Shown here in pieces: positions 26,671 through 35,407 of a stretch of DNA of 64,000 nucleotides. The stretch is taken from positions 496,001 to 560,000 of the forward strand of contig NZ_BKBA01000003.1 of assembly GCF_007992835.1 (NCBI RefSeq), read 5' to 3'. This DNA comes from Knoellia locipacati. GTDB taxonomy: Bacteria > Actinomycetota > Actinomycetes > Actinomycetales > Dermatophilaceae. Position 1 is the first letter of the stretch, and every line of letters starts with the position of its first letter. The notes below the pieces were generated by a model that did no database searches, was not told the DNA's origin, and was given only the letters and a program-made list of their open reading frames with translations. Both the position numbers and the translations under genes were made by a program.

Positions 26671-28052
26671 CCCGCTCGACCCCCCTGCGCGCGGACGAGC
26701 TCGTCGGCGCGGTCGAGGAAGTCGAGGTTCTCGAACGCCCAGACCGCTGCGATGAGCTCGTCAGCGCCCTCGGTGCCGACGAGCGGCCCGGTGATGGCAT
26801 GGAACTTGCCCGCGAGGTCCTCGTCGGTGACCGGGTTGGACGGCTCGCCGTAGGGCTGCTCGACCCACTCGGAGACGCTGCGACCATCGGTGAGCTCGAG
26901 CGTGACCCGGCTGGGACGCGCCTTCGGGTAGAGGTCCTGGGCGTCCTGGTCGAGGTGGACCTCGACCGCCGACGTGAGCTGCAGGACGGCCGCGTCGGAC
27001 CGGGACTCGTCGGAGAACTCCGCCAGCGTGACCTCGCCCCATCGCAGGGCGGCTGCCACGGCATACGGGATGCTCATCTGCGCGTCGAGGAAGCTGTCGA
27101 CGCGCGTGTGGCCGTGGTGGGTGGCGACGGAGTACGTCCCGACGGCGACCGAGCGGACGTCCTCGGCGGTGAGCCCGTGCTCCTTGCGCAGTGCCAGGGC
27201 GGCATCGATCGGGCCATGGAGGTGGCGGCACGACGGGTAGGGCTTGACGTAGGTGTCGAGGCAGGTCCACTGCTGGCCGAGCCCCTCGACGAGGGTGTCG
27301 CGGCTCCAGTCGTCACCGGCGAAGGCGGCGAAGTAGCCGTGCTGACCCTCGAGGGCGGTGAGCGGACCGGTGACGCCACGACGGGCGAGCTGGGCGCTGG
27401 CGATGCCGTCGCGGGCGGCCTTGCCCGGGTGGACCCGCTTGACCTCGGCGGCCTGACCGAGGAACTCGAAGAGCCCGCCGGCGTGCGAGGCCGCGATGCC
27501 CAGGGCGTTCGCGGTCGTGAGGGCGTCGGCGCCGGTGAGCGCACTGACGCCGGCCGCCGCGGCGAGCACGCCGGTGAGCGGGGTGTTGTGGAAGTGGTTG
27601 CGCCAGGTCGCCGGGTGGCCCGAGGCGGCGAGGCGACACACGAGCTCGAGCGCGATCGCGGAGGCCCGCAGGGTCTGCTCGGGCGTGCTGCCCTCGCGCT
27701 GGGCTGCGGCCAGGACGGCCGGGAGCGCCACCGCGCTGGGGTGCACGCTGCCGGGGGTGTAGCCGTCGTCGACCTCGAGGCCGTGCGCGGCGGTGCCGTT
27801 GACGAGCGCCGCGCCCAGCGTCGACATGCGGCCGTGGCCGACGGCGACGGCGTGGTCTCCGCCGTACTCCTCGGACGCGTGCTCGGCCACCGCGGTCGTC
27901 ACCGGCGTGACCGACCCGGCCACGACACCGGCGAGGTGGTCGAGGACGAGGCGGCGGACGTGGTGGTCGACCTCGCTCGGGAGCGGGGTGGCGGCCTGTG
28001 CAGCGACCCACTCGGCGATGTGGAGGGTGAGACCCTCCGCGGCCGTGGTCAT
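26667..28052 (-). CDS. MmgE/PrpD family protein, paralogue 1
   Basis: A 461-residue member of the MmgE/PrpD family, which includes 2-methylcitrate dehydratase, cis-aconitate decarboxylase and iminodisuccinate epimerase. Family landmarks are NGTAAHGLEVDDGYTPGSVH near residue 85, the RVHPGKAARDGIASAQLARR segment cut here to its ends, and KPYPSCRHLHGPIDA near residue 265. The Asp-Asp pair and the Cys-x-x-x-His of the active site are intact. ATG at 28052 overlaps the dehydrogenase stop. Reaction and substrate cannot be told from sequence; a dehydratase or decarboxylase acting on a polycarboxylate would fit the cluster. Confidence 0.85.
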   Translation of the reverse strand: MTTAAEGLTLHIAEWVAAQAATPLPSEVDHHVRRLVLDHLAGVVAGSVTPVTTAVAEHASEEYGGDHAVAVGHGRMSTLGAALVNGTAAHGLEVDDGYTPGSVHPSAVALPAVLAAAQREGSTPEQTLRASAIALELVCRLAASGHPATWRNHFHNTPLTGVLAAAAGVSALTGADALTTANALGIAASHAGGLFEFLGQAAEVKRVHPGKAARDGIASAQLARRGVTGPLTALEGQHGYFAAFAGDDWSRDTLVEGLGQQWTCLDTYVKPYPSCRHLHGPIDAALALRKEHGLTAEDVRSVAVGTYSVATHHGHTRVDSFLDAQMSIPYAVAAALRWGEVTLAEFSDESRSDAAVLQLTSAVEVHLDQDAQDLYPKARPSRVTLELTDGRSVSEWVEQPYGEPSNPVTDEDLAGKFHAITGPLVGTEGADELIAAVWAFENLDFLDRADELVRAQGGRAG

Positions 28053-29284
28053 CGGCCGACCCCGGCCGGCTCGGGCGCGACCGACAGCGACGACTCGTCC
28101 GGCTGCGCGGCGAGGATGTCCGAGGGAGGGGCGGCGGGTGCCGGGGCGGCCGGGCGCTGGCTGAAGCGCTGGCCGAAGATGTTGCCGGCGATCGTGTTGC
28201 GCAGCACCTCGACCGAGCCACCGGCGATCATCCAGCCACGGGTGCGACGGACGATGTACTCGAGCGGGAACTCCGTCGAGTAGCCGCTGGCGCCGAAGAC
28301 CTGGAGCGCGTCGTTGGCGACCCTGAACGCCGTCTCGTTGGCGTGCAGCTTGGCGATCGCAGCCTCGGTCGGGTCCGGCGGGCCGGACTCGGCGGAGGCG
28401 ACGGCGCGGAAGATCAACAGCTTGGCGGCGTCGAGCTGGACGCGCATGTCCGCGAACTTCCACTGCAGGCCCTGGAAGTTCGACAGCGGCTGGCCGAACG
28501 CGGTGCGTGACTTGGCGTGCTCCACGGCACGCTCGTATGCCGTCTCCGCCAGGGCGATCGCGCGGCTCGCGTTGCCGATCCGCTCGACGCCGAAGATCGA
28601 CAGCATCCTGGAGACGGCACCCGAGTCGGCGAGGACGTACTCGCGCGGGACGCGGACGTTGTCGAAGTAGAGCTGGCAGTGGTGCTCACCGGACATGTAG
28701 GTCTCGGTCTTGCCCCGGGTGAAGCCGGGGGTGTCGACGGGCACGACGACCGCGCCGATGTCACGGGTGCGCGGGCCGAAGCGGCACCACACGACGGTGT
28801 GGGTGATGTCCGGACCGTGCGAGTTCCAGCACTTCTGCCCGTTGATGACGACGTCGTCGCCGTCGTACTCGGCGCGGGTGCGCAGGTCGGTCAGGGCGGT
28901 CCCGGCCTCGGGCTCGCTCATGCCTGCGGAGACCAGGGCCTCACCACGCAGCAGCGGGGTGAGCACCTCCTCCTTGACCCGGTCGGAGCCGAACCAGGCG
29001 ATCTGGCGGATGGCGCCGAAGTTGGCGGCCTGGAACGCGTCGGCACTGTGCGGGCAGATCTTCGTGATCGCCTGCATGGCCAGGACCGCGTCGAGCAGGC
29101 CGGCACCCTGGCCACCCACGTCCTCCGACAGGGTCAGCCCGGTGAGGCCGTTCTCGGCGAGGATGCGCAGGCTGTCCCACGCGAAACCCTCTCGTGAGAA
29201 CGCCTTCGGGGCGAACTCCCTCTCGGCCAGACGGGTGACGGAGTCGACGAGGTCGTGCTGCTCGTCGGTCAGGCTGAAGTCCAT
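28049..29284 (-). CDS. Acyl-CoA dehydrogenase (in MmgE/PrpD operon)
   Basis: A 411-residue acyl-CoA dehydrogenase. Motifs include LTGLTLSEDVGGQGAGLLDA, SAGMSEPEAGTALTDLRT, NGQKCWNSHGPDITHTVVW, FGQPLSNFQGLQWKFADMRV and the C-terminal VFGASGYSTEFPLEYIVR. The last 35 residues are Pro/Ala-rich and have no counterpart in the usual 380-residue family. It sits between the two PrpD paralogues, overlapping both, so its substrate is probably made or used by them; methylsuccinyl-CoA or a similar branched dicarboxylyl-CoA is one possibility given the Mct-like and Meh-like genes. Confidence 0.88.
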   Translation of the reverse strand: MDFSLTDEQHDLVDSVTRLAEREFAPKAFSREGFAWDSLRILAENGLTGLTLSEDVGGQGAGLLDAVLAMQAITKICPHSADAFQAANFGAIRQIAWFGSDRVKEEVLTPLLRGEALVSAGMSEPEAGTALTDLRTRAEYDGDDVVINGQKCWNSHGPDITHTVVWCRFGPRTRDIGAVVVPVDTPGFTRGKTETYMSGEHHCQLYFDNVRVPREYVLADSGAVSRMLSIFGVERIGNASRAIALAETAYERAVEHAKSRTAFGQPLSNFQGLQWKFADMRVQLDAAKLLIFRAVASAESGPPDPTEAAIAKLHANETAFRVANDALQVFGASGYSTEFPLEYIVRRTRGWMIAGGSVEVLRNTIAGNIFGQRFSQRPAAPAPAAPPSDILAAQPDESSLSVAPEPAGVGR

Positions 29285-30666
29285 GCGGTCTCCTGGGTCG
29301 TGGTGCGGAAGGGGTTCGGGGTGGCCAGACCGGCCAAGGCGGCGTCGAGGCCACCGCGGGGCACGTCGGCGAGTGAGCCGACGACGTCGCGGACGGCCGC
29401 GAGCCCGGCGACGGGGTCGACGCCCGCGACGGCGAAGCATCCGGCGGCCTTGGCCGCCAGCAGCGCGTCGTCCATCGGCTCCTGCGGCGAGCCGAGCATC
29501 GGGGCCGTGCCCGAGACCGTGAGGCCGTCGGCGGTGTGCAGGTCGACGGTCGCCGGGACCATCTCGCTCGTCTCGGGCTGGTCCTGGTGGACGACGACAC
29601 GGGTGGCCAGCGCCTCGACCTCGGGGTCGAGCAGGTCCGGGCCGGCGACGGTGCGCAGGTCGAGCCGTCCGGTGACGACGTGGGCGGCGACGAGCCAGGG
29701 GATCGAGAACTGGGCGTCGACGATGGGGGCGCCCCGACGGGCGAACGGCCGCGAGACCATCGCGTACCCGGCGCCTGAGGGGACGTGCACCTCGGCGCGG
29801 TCCACGGTGGCGCCCGCAGGCAGCGAGGCCAACGCACGGCTCGTCGCCGTGATGGCCGAGTGCGTGTAGCGGCAGGCCGGGTAGGGCTTGAGCGAGAGGC
29901 GAGCGCCCTCCCAGCCCGGAGCCAGCAGCACGTCGAGGTCGGGCTCGGTCGCCGCGAGGCTCGCGATGCCGTACTCCCCGTCGAGCCAGCCGACCGGGCC
30001 GGAGACGCCTGCGCGAGCGAGGTAGGCCGCGGTGATGCCGGCCTGCACGGCCAGCCCCGGCTGGAGGCGCTTGTTGGTGGCGCTGTCGGCGACGACCTGG
30101 CGGCTGTGGCGGGAGCCCGCGGACGGGAGCACGAGCGAGACGGCGTGGCCGAGCTGCTCGGGCGTCAGGCCGAGGGTGCGCGCCGCGGCAGCTGCTGCGG
30201 CGAGCGCACCGAGGCCCGCGGTGCGGATCATGCCGTGCTGGGGGCCGACGAGCCGGGAGAGCCGTGCGAGCACCTGGACGCCGACGACGAACCCGTCGAG
30301 GACGTCCGCGCCGGAACGACCCTCGCGCAGACCCACGGCCAGTGCGGCCGGCAGCGCCACCGCACTCGTGTGGACGACGGCCTCGTCGTGGGTGTCGTCG
30401 AAGTCCCACGCGTGGATGAGGGCGGACATCGCGAGCCCAGCCTGCGGCACGTCCAGCTGGAGGTCGGTCCACGGGACGGGCACCTCGCCCTCCCCGAGAC
30501 CGGCCAGGGCCGCCACGGTCTCGCGCACGCCCTCGGCCTGCGCACCGGCACTGGCGATCGACAGCGCGTCGACGAGCAGGCGGGTCAGCGCCTCCTGCTC
30601 CGACACGTCCAGGTCGAAGGCACGTCGAGCGGCCAGGTCCTCGGTCCACGCTCTCGCCATGTCCAT
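29269..30666 (-). CDS. MmgE/PrpD family protein, paralogue 2
   Basis: A 465-residue MmgE/PrpD protein, the first gene of the leftward operon. It keeps the signature HAWDFDDTHDEAVVHTSAVA near residue 85 and KPYPACRYTHSAI near residue 255, the pair that contributes to the active site. It differs enough from the neighbour at 26.7-28.1 kb that the two probably act on different substrates or form a heteromer. The 16-bp overlap with the dehydrogenase gene implies coupled translation. Its promoter faces the hydroxyacyl-CoA dehydrogenase gene across an operator-like palindrome. Confidence 0.85.
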   Translation of the reverse strand: MDMARAWTEDLAARRAFDLDVSEQEALTRLLVDALSIASAGAQAEGVRETVAALAGLGEGEVPVPWTDLQLDVPQAGLAMSALIHAWDFDDTHDEAVVHTSAVALPAALAVGLREGRSGADVLDGFVVGVQVLARLSRLVGPQHGMIRTAGLGALAAAAAAARTLGLTPEQLGHAVSLVLPSAGSRHSRQVVADSATNKRLQPGLAVQAGITAAYLARAGVSGPVGWLDGEYGIASLAATEPDLDVLLAPGWEGARLSLKPYPACRYTHSAITATSRALASLPAGATVDRAEVHVPSGAGYAMVSRPFARRGAPIVDAQFSIPWLVAAHVVTGRLDLRTVAGPDLLDPEVEALATRVVVHQDQPETSEMVPATVDLHTADGLTVSGTAPMLGSPQEPMDDALLAAKAAGCFAVAGVDPVAGLAAVRDVVGSLADVPRGGLDAALAGLATPNPFRTTTQETAWTSA

Positions 30667-30714
30667 GGGGTGCTCCTCCTCTGTCCGCCCCGTTGCGGTC
30701 AGATGCGACAGTAC

Positions 30715-30730
30715 ATACTCTATAGAGTGT
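30715..30730. promoter_or_regulatory. Operator-like palindrome A (shared GntR-type site)
   Basis: ATACTCTATAGAGTGT is a near-perfect 16-bp palindrome (perfect core ACTCTATAGAGT at 30717-30728) between the divergent MmgE/PrpD and hydroxyacyl-CoA dehydrogenase genes. The sequence TAYTCKATAGA recurs at 32430 and 34162, both also at cluster promoters, and is AT-rich in a region that is otherwise about 70% GC. Confidence 0.7.
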
Positions 30731-30755
30731 TGTCTACAGACCTTGAGGAGAAAAC

Positions 30756-31685
30756 ATGTCGCACCGTCAGGACGCCACCAACACCTGCTCCACGGAGCGG
30801 GTCGCGGTCGTCGGCGCCGGGATCATGGGCCGCGGCATCGCGCAGCTCTTCGCCACTGCAGGAGCCCGGGTGTCGCTCGTCGACTCCACCCCCGAGGCCG
30901 CCTCCGCCGGCCGGGACCGCATCGCCGCCGACCTGCGCCGCGCGGCCGAGCGCCGAGCCTCCCGGTCCGACGCGAGCAGCGCAGACGACGAGGTCGAGAG
31001 CGCCGAGCTCGTCCTCGGGCGCATCCGGGTCGCCGAGCTCGACGAGGCGGTGGCCGACGCCACGGCCGTGATCGAGGCCGTGCCCGAGATCCTCGACCTC
31101 AAGCGCGACCTCCTCGCCGACGTCGCCCGCACGGCACCCGCCGAGGCCCTCCTCACGACCAACACCTCCGCACTGCCGATCACCTCGATCGCCGCTGGCC
31201 TCCCGCAGCCCGAGCGCCTGGTCGGCCTGCACTTCTTCAACCCCGTCCACCGCATGCGCCTCGTCGAGGTCATCGCCGGCCTCGCCTCGGCCGAGGACAG
31301 CGTCCTGCGGGCCCGCGACCTCTGCGAGCGCGCGGGCAAGACCACGGTGCGCGTCGTCGACCGCCCGGGCTTCGTCGCCTCGCGGGTCAACGTGCTCATC
31401 GGCAACGAGGCCTTCCGGATGCTCACCGAGGGCGTGGCGACCGCCGACGAGATCGACATCGCGCTGACCCACGGCCTCAACCACCCGATGGGTCCGTTCG
31501 AGCTGATCGACCTCGTCGGGCTCGACACCCGCCTCTCCGTGCTGCGCTCGCTGCACGCCTCGCTGGGCGACCGCTTCCGGCCCGACCCCACGCACGTCAG
31601 CCTCGTCGAGGCCGGGAGGCTCGGCCGCAAGACCGGTCGTGGCGTCTACACCTACGACGACACGGGACGGAGGGTCGCGCCGTGA
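30756..31685 (+). CDS. 3-hydroxyacyl-CoA dehydrogenase
   Basis: A 309-residue NAD-dependent dehydrogenase that oxidises 3-hydroxyacyl-CoA in beta-oxidation. The Rossmann motif VAVVGAGIMGRGIAQLFA is at residue 13, the catalytic region shows TNTSALPITSIAAGLPQPER and HFFNPVHRMRLVEVI with the catalytic His and Glu, and the C-terminal helical domain has RPGFVASRVNVLIGNEAF and NHPMGPFELIDLVGLD. Length equals the stand-alone family (about 290-310). GAGGAG lies upstream of the ATG, and the stop overlaps the following crotonase as GTGA. Confidence 0.93.
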   Translation: MSHRQDATNTCSTERVAVVGAGIMGRGIAQLFATAGARVSLVDSTPEAASAGRDRIAADLRRAAERRASRSDASSADDEVESAELVLGRIRVAELDEAVADATAVIEAVPEILDLKRDLLADVARTAPAEALLTTNTSALPITSIAAGLPQPERLVGLHFFNPVHRMRLVEVIAGLASAEDSVLRARDLCERAGKTTVRVVDRPGFVASRVNVLIGNEAFRMLTEGVATADEIDIALTHGLNHPMGPFELIDLVGLDTRLSVLRSLHASLGDRFRPDPTHVSLVEAGRLGRKTGRGVYTYDDTGRRVAP

Positions 31686-32425
31686 CCGTCTCCCTCGTCC
31701 GCACCGCCGGCGTCGCACGGCTCGTGCTCGACCGCCCCGACAAGGGCAACGCCCTCAACGTCGAGATGTCCCGGGACATCCGGCACGCCCTCGACGAGGC
31801 CTCCCTCGAGCCGGGCGTCCTCGTCGTCGAGAGCTCGACCCCCGGCATGTTCGTCTCCGGCGCCGACATCGCGGACCTGCGACAGCGCACCCGCGTCGAG
31901 GCGCTGGCCCGGCTGAACCACAACCTCTTCCTCGCCCTCGAGGAGTATCCGTGGCCCACCGTGGCCGTCGTCGACGGACCCGCGCTCGGCGGTGGCTGCG
32001 AGCTCGCGCTGGCCTGCGACATGCGGGTCACGACGTCCCGCTCCACCTGGGGCCTGCCGGAGGTGACTCTGGGGATCATCCCGTCCGCGGGTGGTATGCA
32101 CCGGCTGCCACGCATCGTGGGCTGGGGCATCGCGAGCGAGCTCATCCTCTCGGGGCGCCGCATCGACGGCACCGAGGCCCACCGCATCGGGCTGGCCAAC
32201 CGGGTCTGCGAGCCCGACGACCTCGACGACGTCGTGGCAGGCCTGCTGCGCGACCTCGGCCGCGCCTCCCCCACTGCGACGCAGTACGCCAAGGAGGCCA
32301 TGCGCGCTCCTGCGGACCGGTCCCGGGTGGCCGACGCGGCCCTCCAGGCCCTCTGCTTCGAGAGCGACGACGCGCGGCAGCGCCTCGACGCCTTCCTCGA
32401 GAGGCGAGCACGCAGCCGTGCATAG
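31682..32425 (+). CDS. Enoyl-CoA hydratase/isomerase (crotonase) of the catabolic cluster
   Basis: A 247-residue crotonase. The oxyanion-hole strand is FVSGADIADLRQ and the second loop is VDGPALGGGCELALACDMRV; LPEVTLGIIPSAGGMHRLPR carries the Glu used in hydration (position of E. coli/rat crotonase Glu144 equivalent is Glu in PEVTLG). The GTG at 31682 overlaps the dehydrogenase stop and gives the standard N-terminus. Together the two proteins would carry out hydration and oxidation of an enoyl-CoA before thiolysis. Confidence 0.88.
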   Translation: MTVSLVRTAGVARLVLDRPDKGNALNVEMSRDIRHALDEASLEPGVLVVESSTPGMFVSGADIADLRQRTRVEALARLNHNLFLALEEYPWPTVAVVDGPALGGGCELALACDMRVTTSRSTWGLPEVTLGIIPSAGGMHRLPRIVGWGIASELILSGRRIDGTEAHRIGLANRVCEPDDLDDVVAGLLRDLGRASPTATQYAKEAMRAPADRSRVADAALQALCFESDDARQRLDAFLERRARSRA

Positions 32426-32429
32426 GATG

Positions 32430-32444
32430 TATTCGATAGACACC
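32430..32444. promoter_or_regulatory. Operator-like site B upstream of the GntR regulator
   Basis: TATTCGATAGACACC matches site A and site C over TAYTCKATAGA. It lies 39 bp before the regulator's GTG, a position for autoregulation. Confidence 0.65.
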
Positions 32445-32482
32445 ACCGGCCACGGTGGTCCGGGACGACGAGGGGATCGATC

Positions 32483-33178
32483 GTGACGGCGATGGACCAG
32501 GGGGCCGGACCGCCGCAGAGCCGGACGGCATACGTGCTCGAACGCCTCAAGGACGACCTCGCGAGCGGCGCCATCCAGCCCGGCGACGCGCTCAAGCAGA
32601 CGGTCATCGCGAAGCGCTACGGCGTGAGCCCCACCCCGGTGCGCGAGGCACTGCGCATCCTCGAGGCCGACGGCGCCGTGACCTACTCCCCCCACCGCGG
32701 CGCGAGCGTCCGCGAGATGTCGCCGACGGCGGCGGTCGACCTCTACCGGCTGCGCGCGGCCGTCGAGAGCACCGCCACCCAGATGGCCGTCGAGCGGATG
32801 ACGCCCGAAGGGCTCGCCGAGATCGAGGCCGAGCACCAAGCGCTCGTCGCCGCCCGCAAGAAGAGTGTCGACCCGGCCAGCCTGTCGATGATGAACCGGC
32901 GGCTGCACTTCACGATCTATGCGCAGAGCTCGCCGCTCGTCGTGCAGTACCTCGACCTGCTCTGGAGCCGCTTCACGCCCTCGACGACCATCTGGACCAA
33001 GGCGCACGCCGTGGACCTCGAGGAGGACCACGAGTCGATCATCGAGGCCATCCGGGCGGGCGACCCCGTCGAGGCCGCGCGCAGGATGTCCGAGCACATC
33101 CTGCGGTCCTCGCGCATCCGTGAGCAGGACCCGACGACCCGCGCCGAGGGGCACGACGAGCAGGCCGTCACCGGCTGA
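32483..33178 (+). CDS. GntR-family regulator with FCD domain
   Basis: A 231-residue FadR-like regulator. The winged helix-turn-helix occupies residues 12-80 (GDALKQTVIAKRYGVSPTPV then REALRILEADG) and the C-terminal FCD effector domain shows LYRLRAAVESTATQMAVERM, MNRRLHFTIYAQS and DHESIIEAIRAGD, whose Asp and His residues usually hold a metal that reads carboxylic-acid effectors. It lies inside the catabolic cluster and an operator-like site precedes it, so it is the obvious local regulator. GTG start at 32483 with GAGGGG upstream. Confidence 0.92.
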   Translation: MTAMDQGAGPPQSRTAYVLERLKDDLASGAIQPGDALKQTVIAKRYGVSPTPVREALRILEADGAVTYSPHRGASVREMSPTAAVDLYRLRAAVESTATQMAVERMTPEGLAEIEAEHQALVAARKKSVDPASLSMMNRRLHFTIYAQSSPLVVQYLDLLWSRFTPSTTIWTKAHAVDLEEDHESIIEAIRAGDPVEAARRMSEHILRSSRIREQDPTTRAEGHDEQAVTG

Positions 33179-33184
33179 TCGGCG

Positions 33185-34144
33185 TCAGGCTCCGGCGAGC
33201 GTGCCGGTGAGGACCAGCCGGCCCTCCTGCGCCCCGGTCACCTCCGCGGTCCCATCCGCCTCCCGCACCGAGAAGCTCACGGGCCGACCCATGTATGCCG
33301 GCCCGCGCAGCCTGAAGTCGTAGCGCGCCGTCGTGGGGGAAGGGACACCTGCGGCACGCACGGCCTCGAGGGCGAGCAGCGCCGTGAGTGGACCGTGCAC
33401 GAGCAGGTCTGCGTGACCCTCGACCCCCGTGGCGTACTCGCGGTCGTAGTGGATCCGGTGCGGGTTGTAGGTCAGCGCGCTGAACCGGAAGAGCATGACG
33501 GGGTCGGCCGTCACCTCCAGCGCGAGGTCGGCATCCGCGGTCGAGGGTGCCGGGTCCGCCGCAGCGCGCGGCGTCGCGGTCGCGCGGTCGGTGTCCGCGG
33601 GTGCGTCGTGGCGCAGGGCGACCCGACGCGTCTCCTCGAGGAACAGCCGCCCGTCCACGGCGTACCGGTGGGACTCGGTGATGATCATCAGCCAGCCGGT
33701 CCGGCCGGGGACGAGCCGGCAGTCCGTGACGCCGCTCGTCCTGGACACCTCGTCGCCGACGACGAACGGGTGGCGCTGGCTCAGCGTGGCCCCGGCATAG
33801 ACGCGCCGGCGGGGACGACGCCTGGGCATGAGGGCGTGTTCCTCGGCATGGCCGTCCTCCGCGACGCCGCCCGAGGCCAGCGGGTCCCGGAACCAGATCT
33901 CGTGCCAGCCGAGCGGGAGGTCGTCACCGACGACGAGGGCACCTCGCCCCAGGAGCCCGCCGAGCGCGCTCGCGCGCCACGGGTCGAGGACCGTGGCGGC
34001 GTCGAGGACGGGAGGTTCGAAGTCGGCGGCCATCTCCACGAGGACGTCCGGAGCGTCGCCCGGCACCTGCAGACGTCCCGGCCGCCACCACTGCCCGTCC
34101 ACGGGTTGGGCGGCTGCGTCGTGACCGGTCGTGGACGTCGTCAT
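33185..34144 (-). CDS. MaoC-like hotdog hydratase, close to mesaconyl-C4-CoA hydratase (Meh)
   Basis: A 319-residue double-hotdog protein of the COG3777/FAS1-like dehydratase type. The C-terminal hotdog has the group's hallmark FRFSALTYNPHRIHYDREYA followed by VEGHADLLVHGPLTALLAL; the N-terminal half (residues 60-190) has WFRDPLASGGVAEDGHAEE and GATLSQRHPFVVGDEVSRTS as in mesaconyl-C4-CoA hydratase of Chloroflexus. That enzyme forms citramalyl-CoA. ATG at 34144 follows GGGAG; the longer open frame is antisense to the thiolase gene. It is read towards the regulator gene, six bases apart. Confidence 0.78.
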   Translation of the reverse strand: MTTSTTGHDAAAQPVDGQWWRPGRLQVPGDAPDVLVEMAADFEPPVLDAATVLDPWRASALGGLLGRGALVVGDDLPLGWHEIWFRDPLASGGVAEDGHAEEHALMPRRRPRRRVYAGATLSQRHPFVVGDEVSRTSGVTDCRLVPGRTGWLMIITESHRYAVDGRLFLEETRRVALRHDAPADTDRATATPRAAADPAPSTADADLALEVTADPVMLFRFSALTYNPHRIHYDREYATGVEGHADLLVHGPLTALLALEAVRAAGVPSPTTARYDFRLRGPAYMGRPVSFSVREADGTAEVTGAQEGRLVLTGTLAGA

Positions 34145-34161
34145 CGTGCTACGTTCTCCCA

Positions 34162-34176
34162 TATTCGATAGTCTAT
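34162..34176. promoter_or_regulatory. Operator-like site C between hydratase and thiolase genes
   Basis: TATTCGATAGTCTAT contains the palindrome ATAGTCTAT and shares TAYTCKATAGA with sites A and B. It sits in the 48-bp space between the divergent start codons at 34144 and 34193. Confidence 0.65.
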
Positions 34177-34192
34177 AGAAAATGAGGAAGCG

Positions 34193-35407
34193 GTGCACGA
34201 GCACGACGTGGTGATCTGTGACCCCATCCGCACCCCGGTCGGCCGGTTCGGTGGTGGCCTCTCGACGGTGCCTCCAGAGTCGCTCGCCGCGACCGTCATC
34301 GCGGCCCTGGTCGAGCGCAACGACCTGCCGGGCGACGAGGTCGAGGACGTCATCCTCGGCCACGCCTACCCCACCTCCGACGCCCCGGCGATCGGTCGGG
34401 TGGCCGCCATGGACGCGGGCCTGCCCGAGGGCGTGCCGGGCATGCAGGTCGACCGCCGCTGCGGCTCCGGCCTCCAGGCCGTGATGCTCGGCGCCGCCCA
34501 GGTCGCCAGCGGTGCGGCCTCGCTCGTCATCGCCGGCGGCGCCGAGACGATGAGTCGCGCGCCGTTCTACAGCCACGAGCTTCGCGGCGGCCCGTCGGGC
34601 GCCGGCCTGCTGCTCCACGACTCGCTGGCCCGGGGACGGGTCACCGCCGGCGGCAAGGACCACCCCGTTCCCGGCGGGATGATCGAGACCGCCGAGAACC
34701 TGCGCCGCGAGTACTCCATCACCCGCGAGCGGCAGGACGAGTACGCCCTGATGTCGCAGCACCGCGCCGCCGCCGCCGTCGCCGCAGGGCGCTTCGACGA
34801 CGAGCTCGTCCCGGTGAGCGTGCCCGGGCGCAAGGGCCCGACCGTCGTCGACAGCGACGAGCACCCCCGCCCCGACACCACGCTCGAGGCCCTCGCGGCG
34901 CTCCGCCCGGTCATGGGGCGCACAGACGCCGAGGCGACGGTCACCGCCGGCAACAGCAGTGGCCAGAACGACGGCGGTGCCGCGTGCATCGTCACCACCG
35001 CGCAGCACGCCCGCGAGCTCGGACTCGACCCGATCGTCCGCGTCGTCTCCTGGGCTGTCGCCGGAACGCCGGCCGCGACGATGGGCATCGGGCCGGTGCC
35101 AGCCTCCGCCGTGGCGCTGGCGCGCGCTGGTGTCGAGATGGACGACGTCGGCCTCATCGAGATCAACGAGGCCTTCGCCGCGCAGGTGCTCGCCTGCCTC
35201 GACGAGTGGAAGCTCGGCCCCGGCGACCTGGACCGGGTCAACGTCAACGGGTCCGGCATCTCGCTCGGGCACCCCGTCGGGGCCACCGGCGGGCGCATCC
35301 TCTGCACACTCGCCCGAGAGATGCGCAGGCGCGACGTCCGCTACGGTCTCGAGACCATGTGCATCGGTGGCGGCCAAGGCATCGCAGCGCTCTTCGAGCT
35401 GGTGTGA
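34193..35407 (+). CDS. Thiolase (acetyl-CoA acyltransferase)
   Basis: A 404-residue thiolase that splits 3-oxoacyl-CoA with CoA to acetyl-CoA or acts in reverse. The nucleophile is Cys90 in DRRCGSGLQAVMLG; the second-cysteine region is MCIGGGQGIAALFE near residue 390, and the His motif is NVNGSGISLGHPVGATGG near 350. Length is normal. GTG at 34193 follows GAGGAAG. It completes the beta-oxidation set with the crotonase and dehydrogenase upstream, and the next gene overlaps its stop. Confidence 0.93.
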   Translation: MHEHDVVICDPIRTPVGRFGGGLSTVPPESLAATVIAALVERNDLPGDEVEDVILGHAYPTSDAPAIGRVAAMDAGLPEGVPGMQVDRRCGSGLQAVMLGAAQVASGAASLVIAGGAETMSRAPFYSHELRGGPSGAGLLLHDSLARGRVTAGGKDHPVPGGMIETAENLRREYSITRERQDEYALMSQHRAAAAVAAGRFDDELVPVSVPGRKGPTVVDSDEHPRPDTTLEALAALRPVMGRTDAEATVTAGNSSGQNDGGAACIVTTAQHARELGLDPIVRVVSWAVAGTPAATMGIGPVPASAVALARAGVEMDDVGLIEINEAFAAQVLACLDEWKLGPGDLDRVNVNGSGISLGHPVGATGGRILCTLAREMRRRDVRYGLETMCIGGGQGIAALFELV

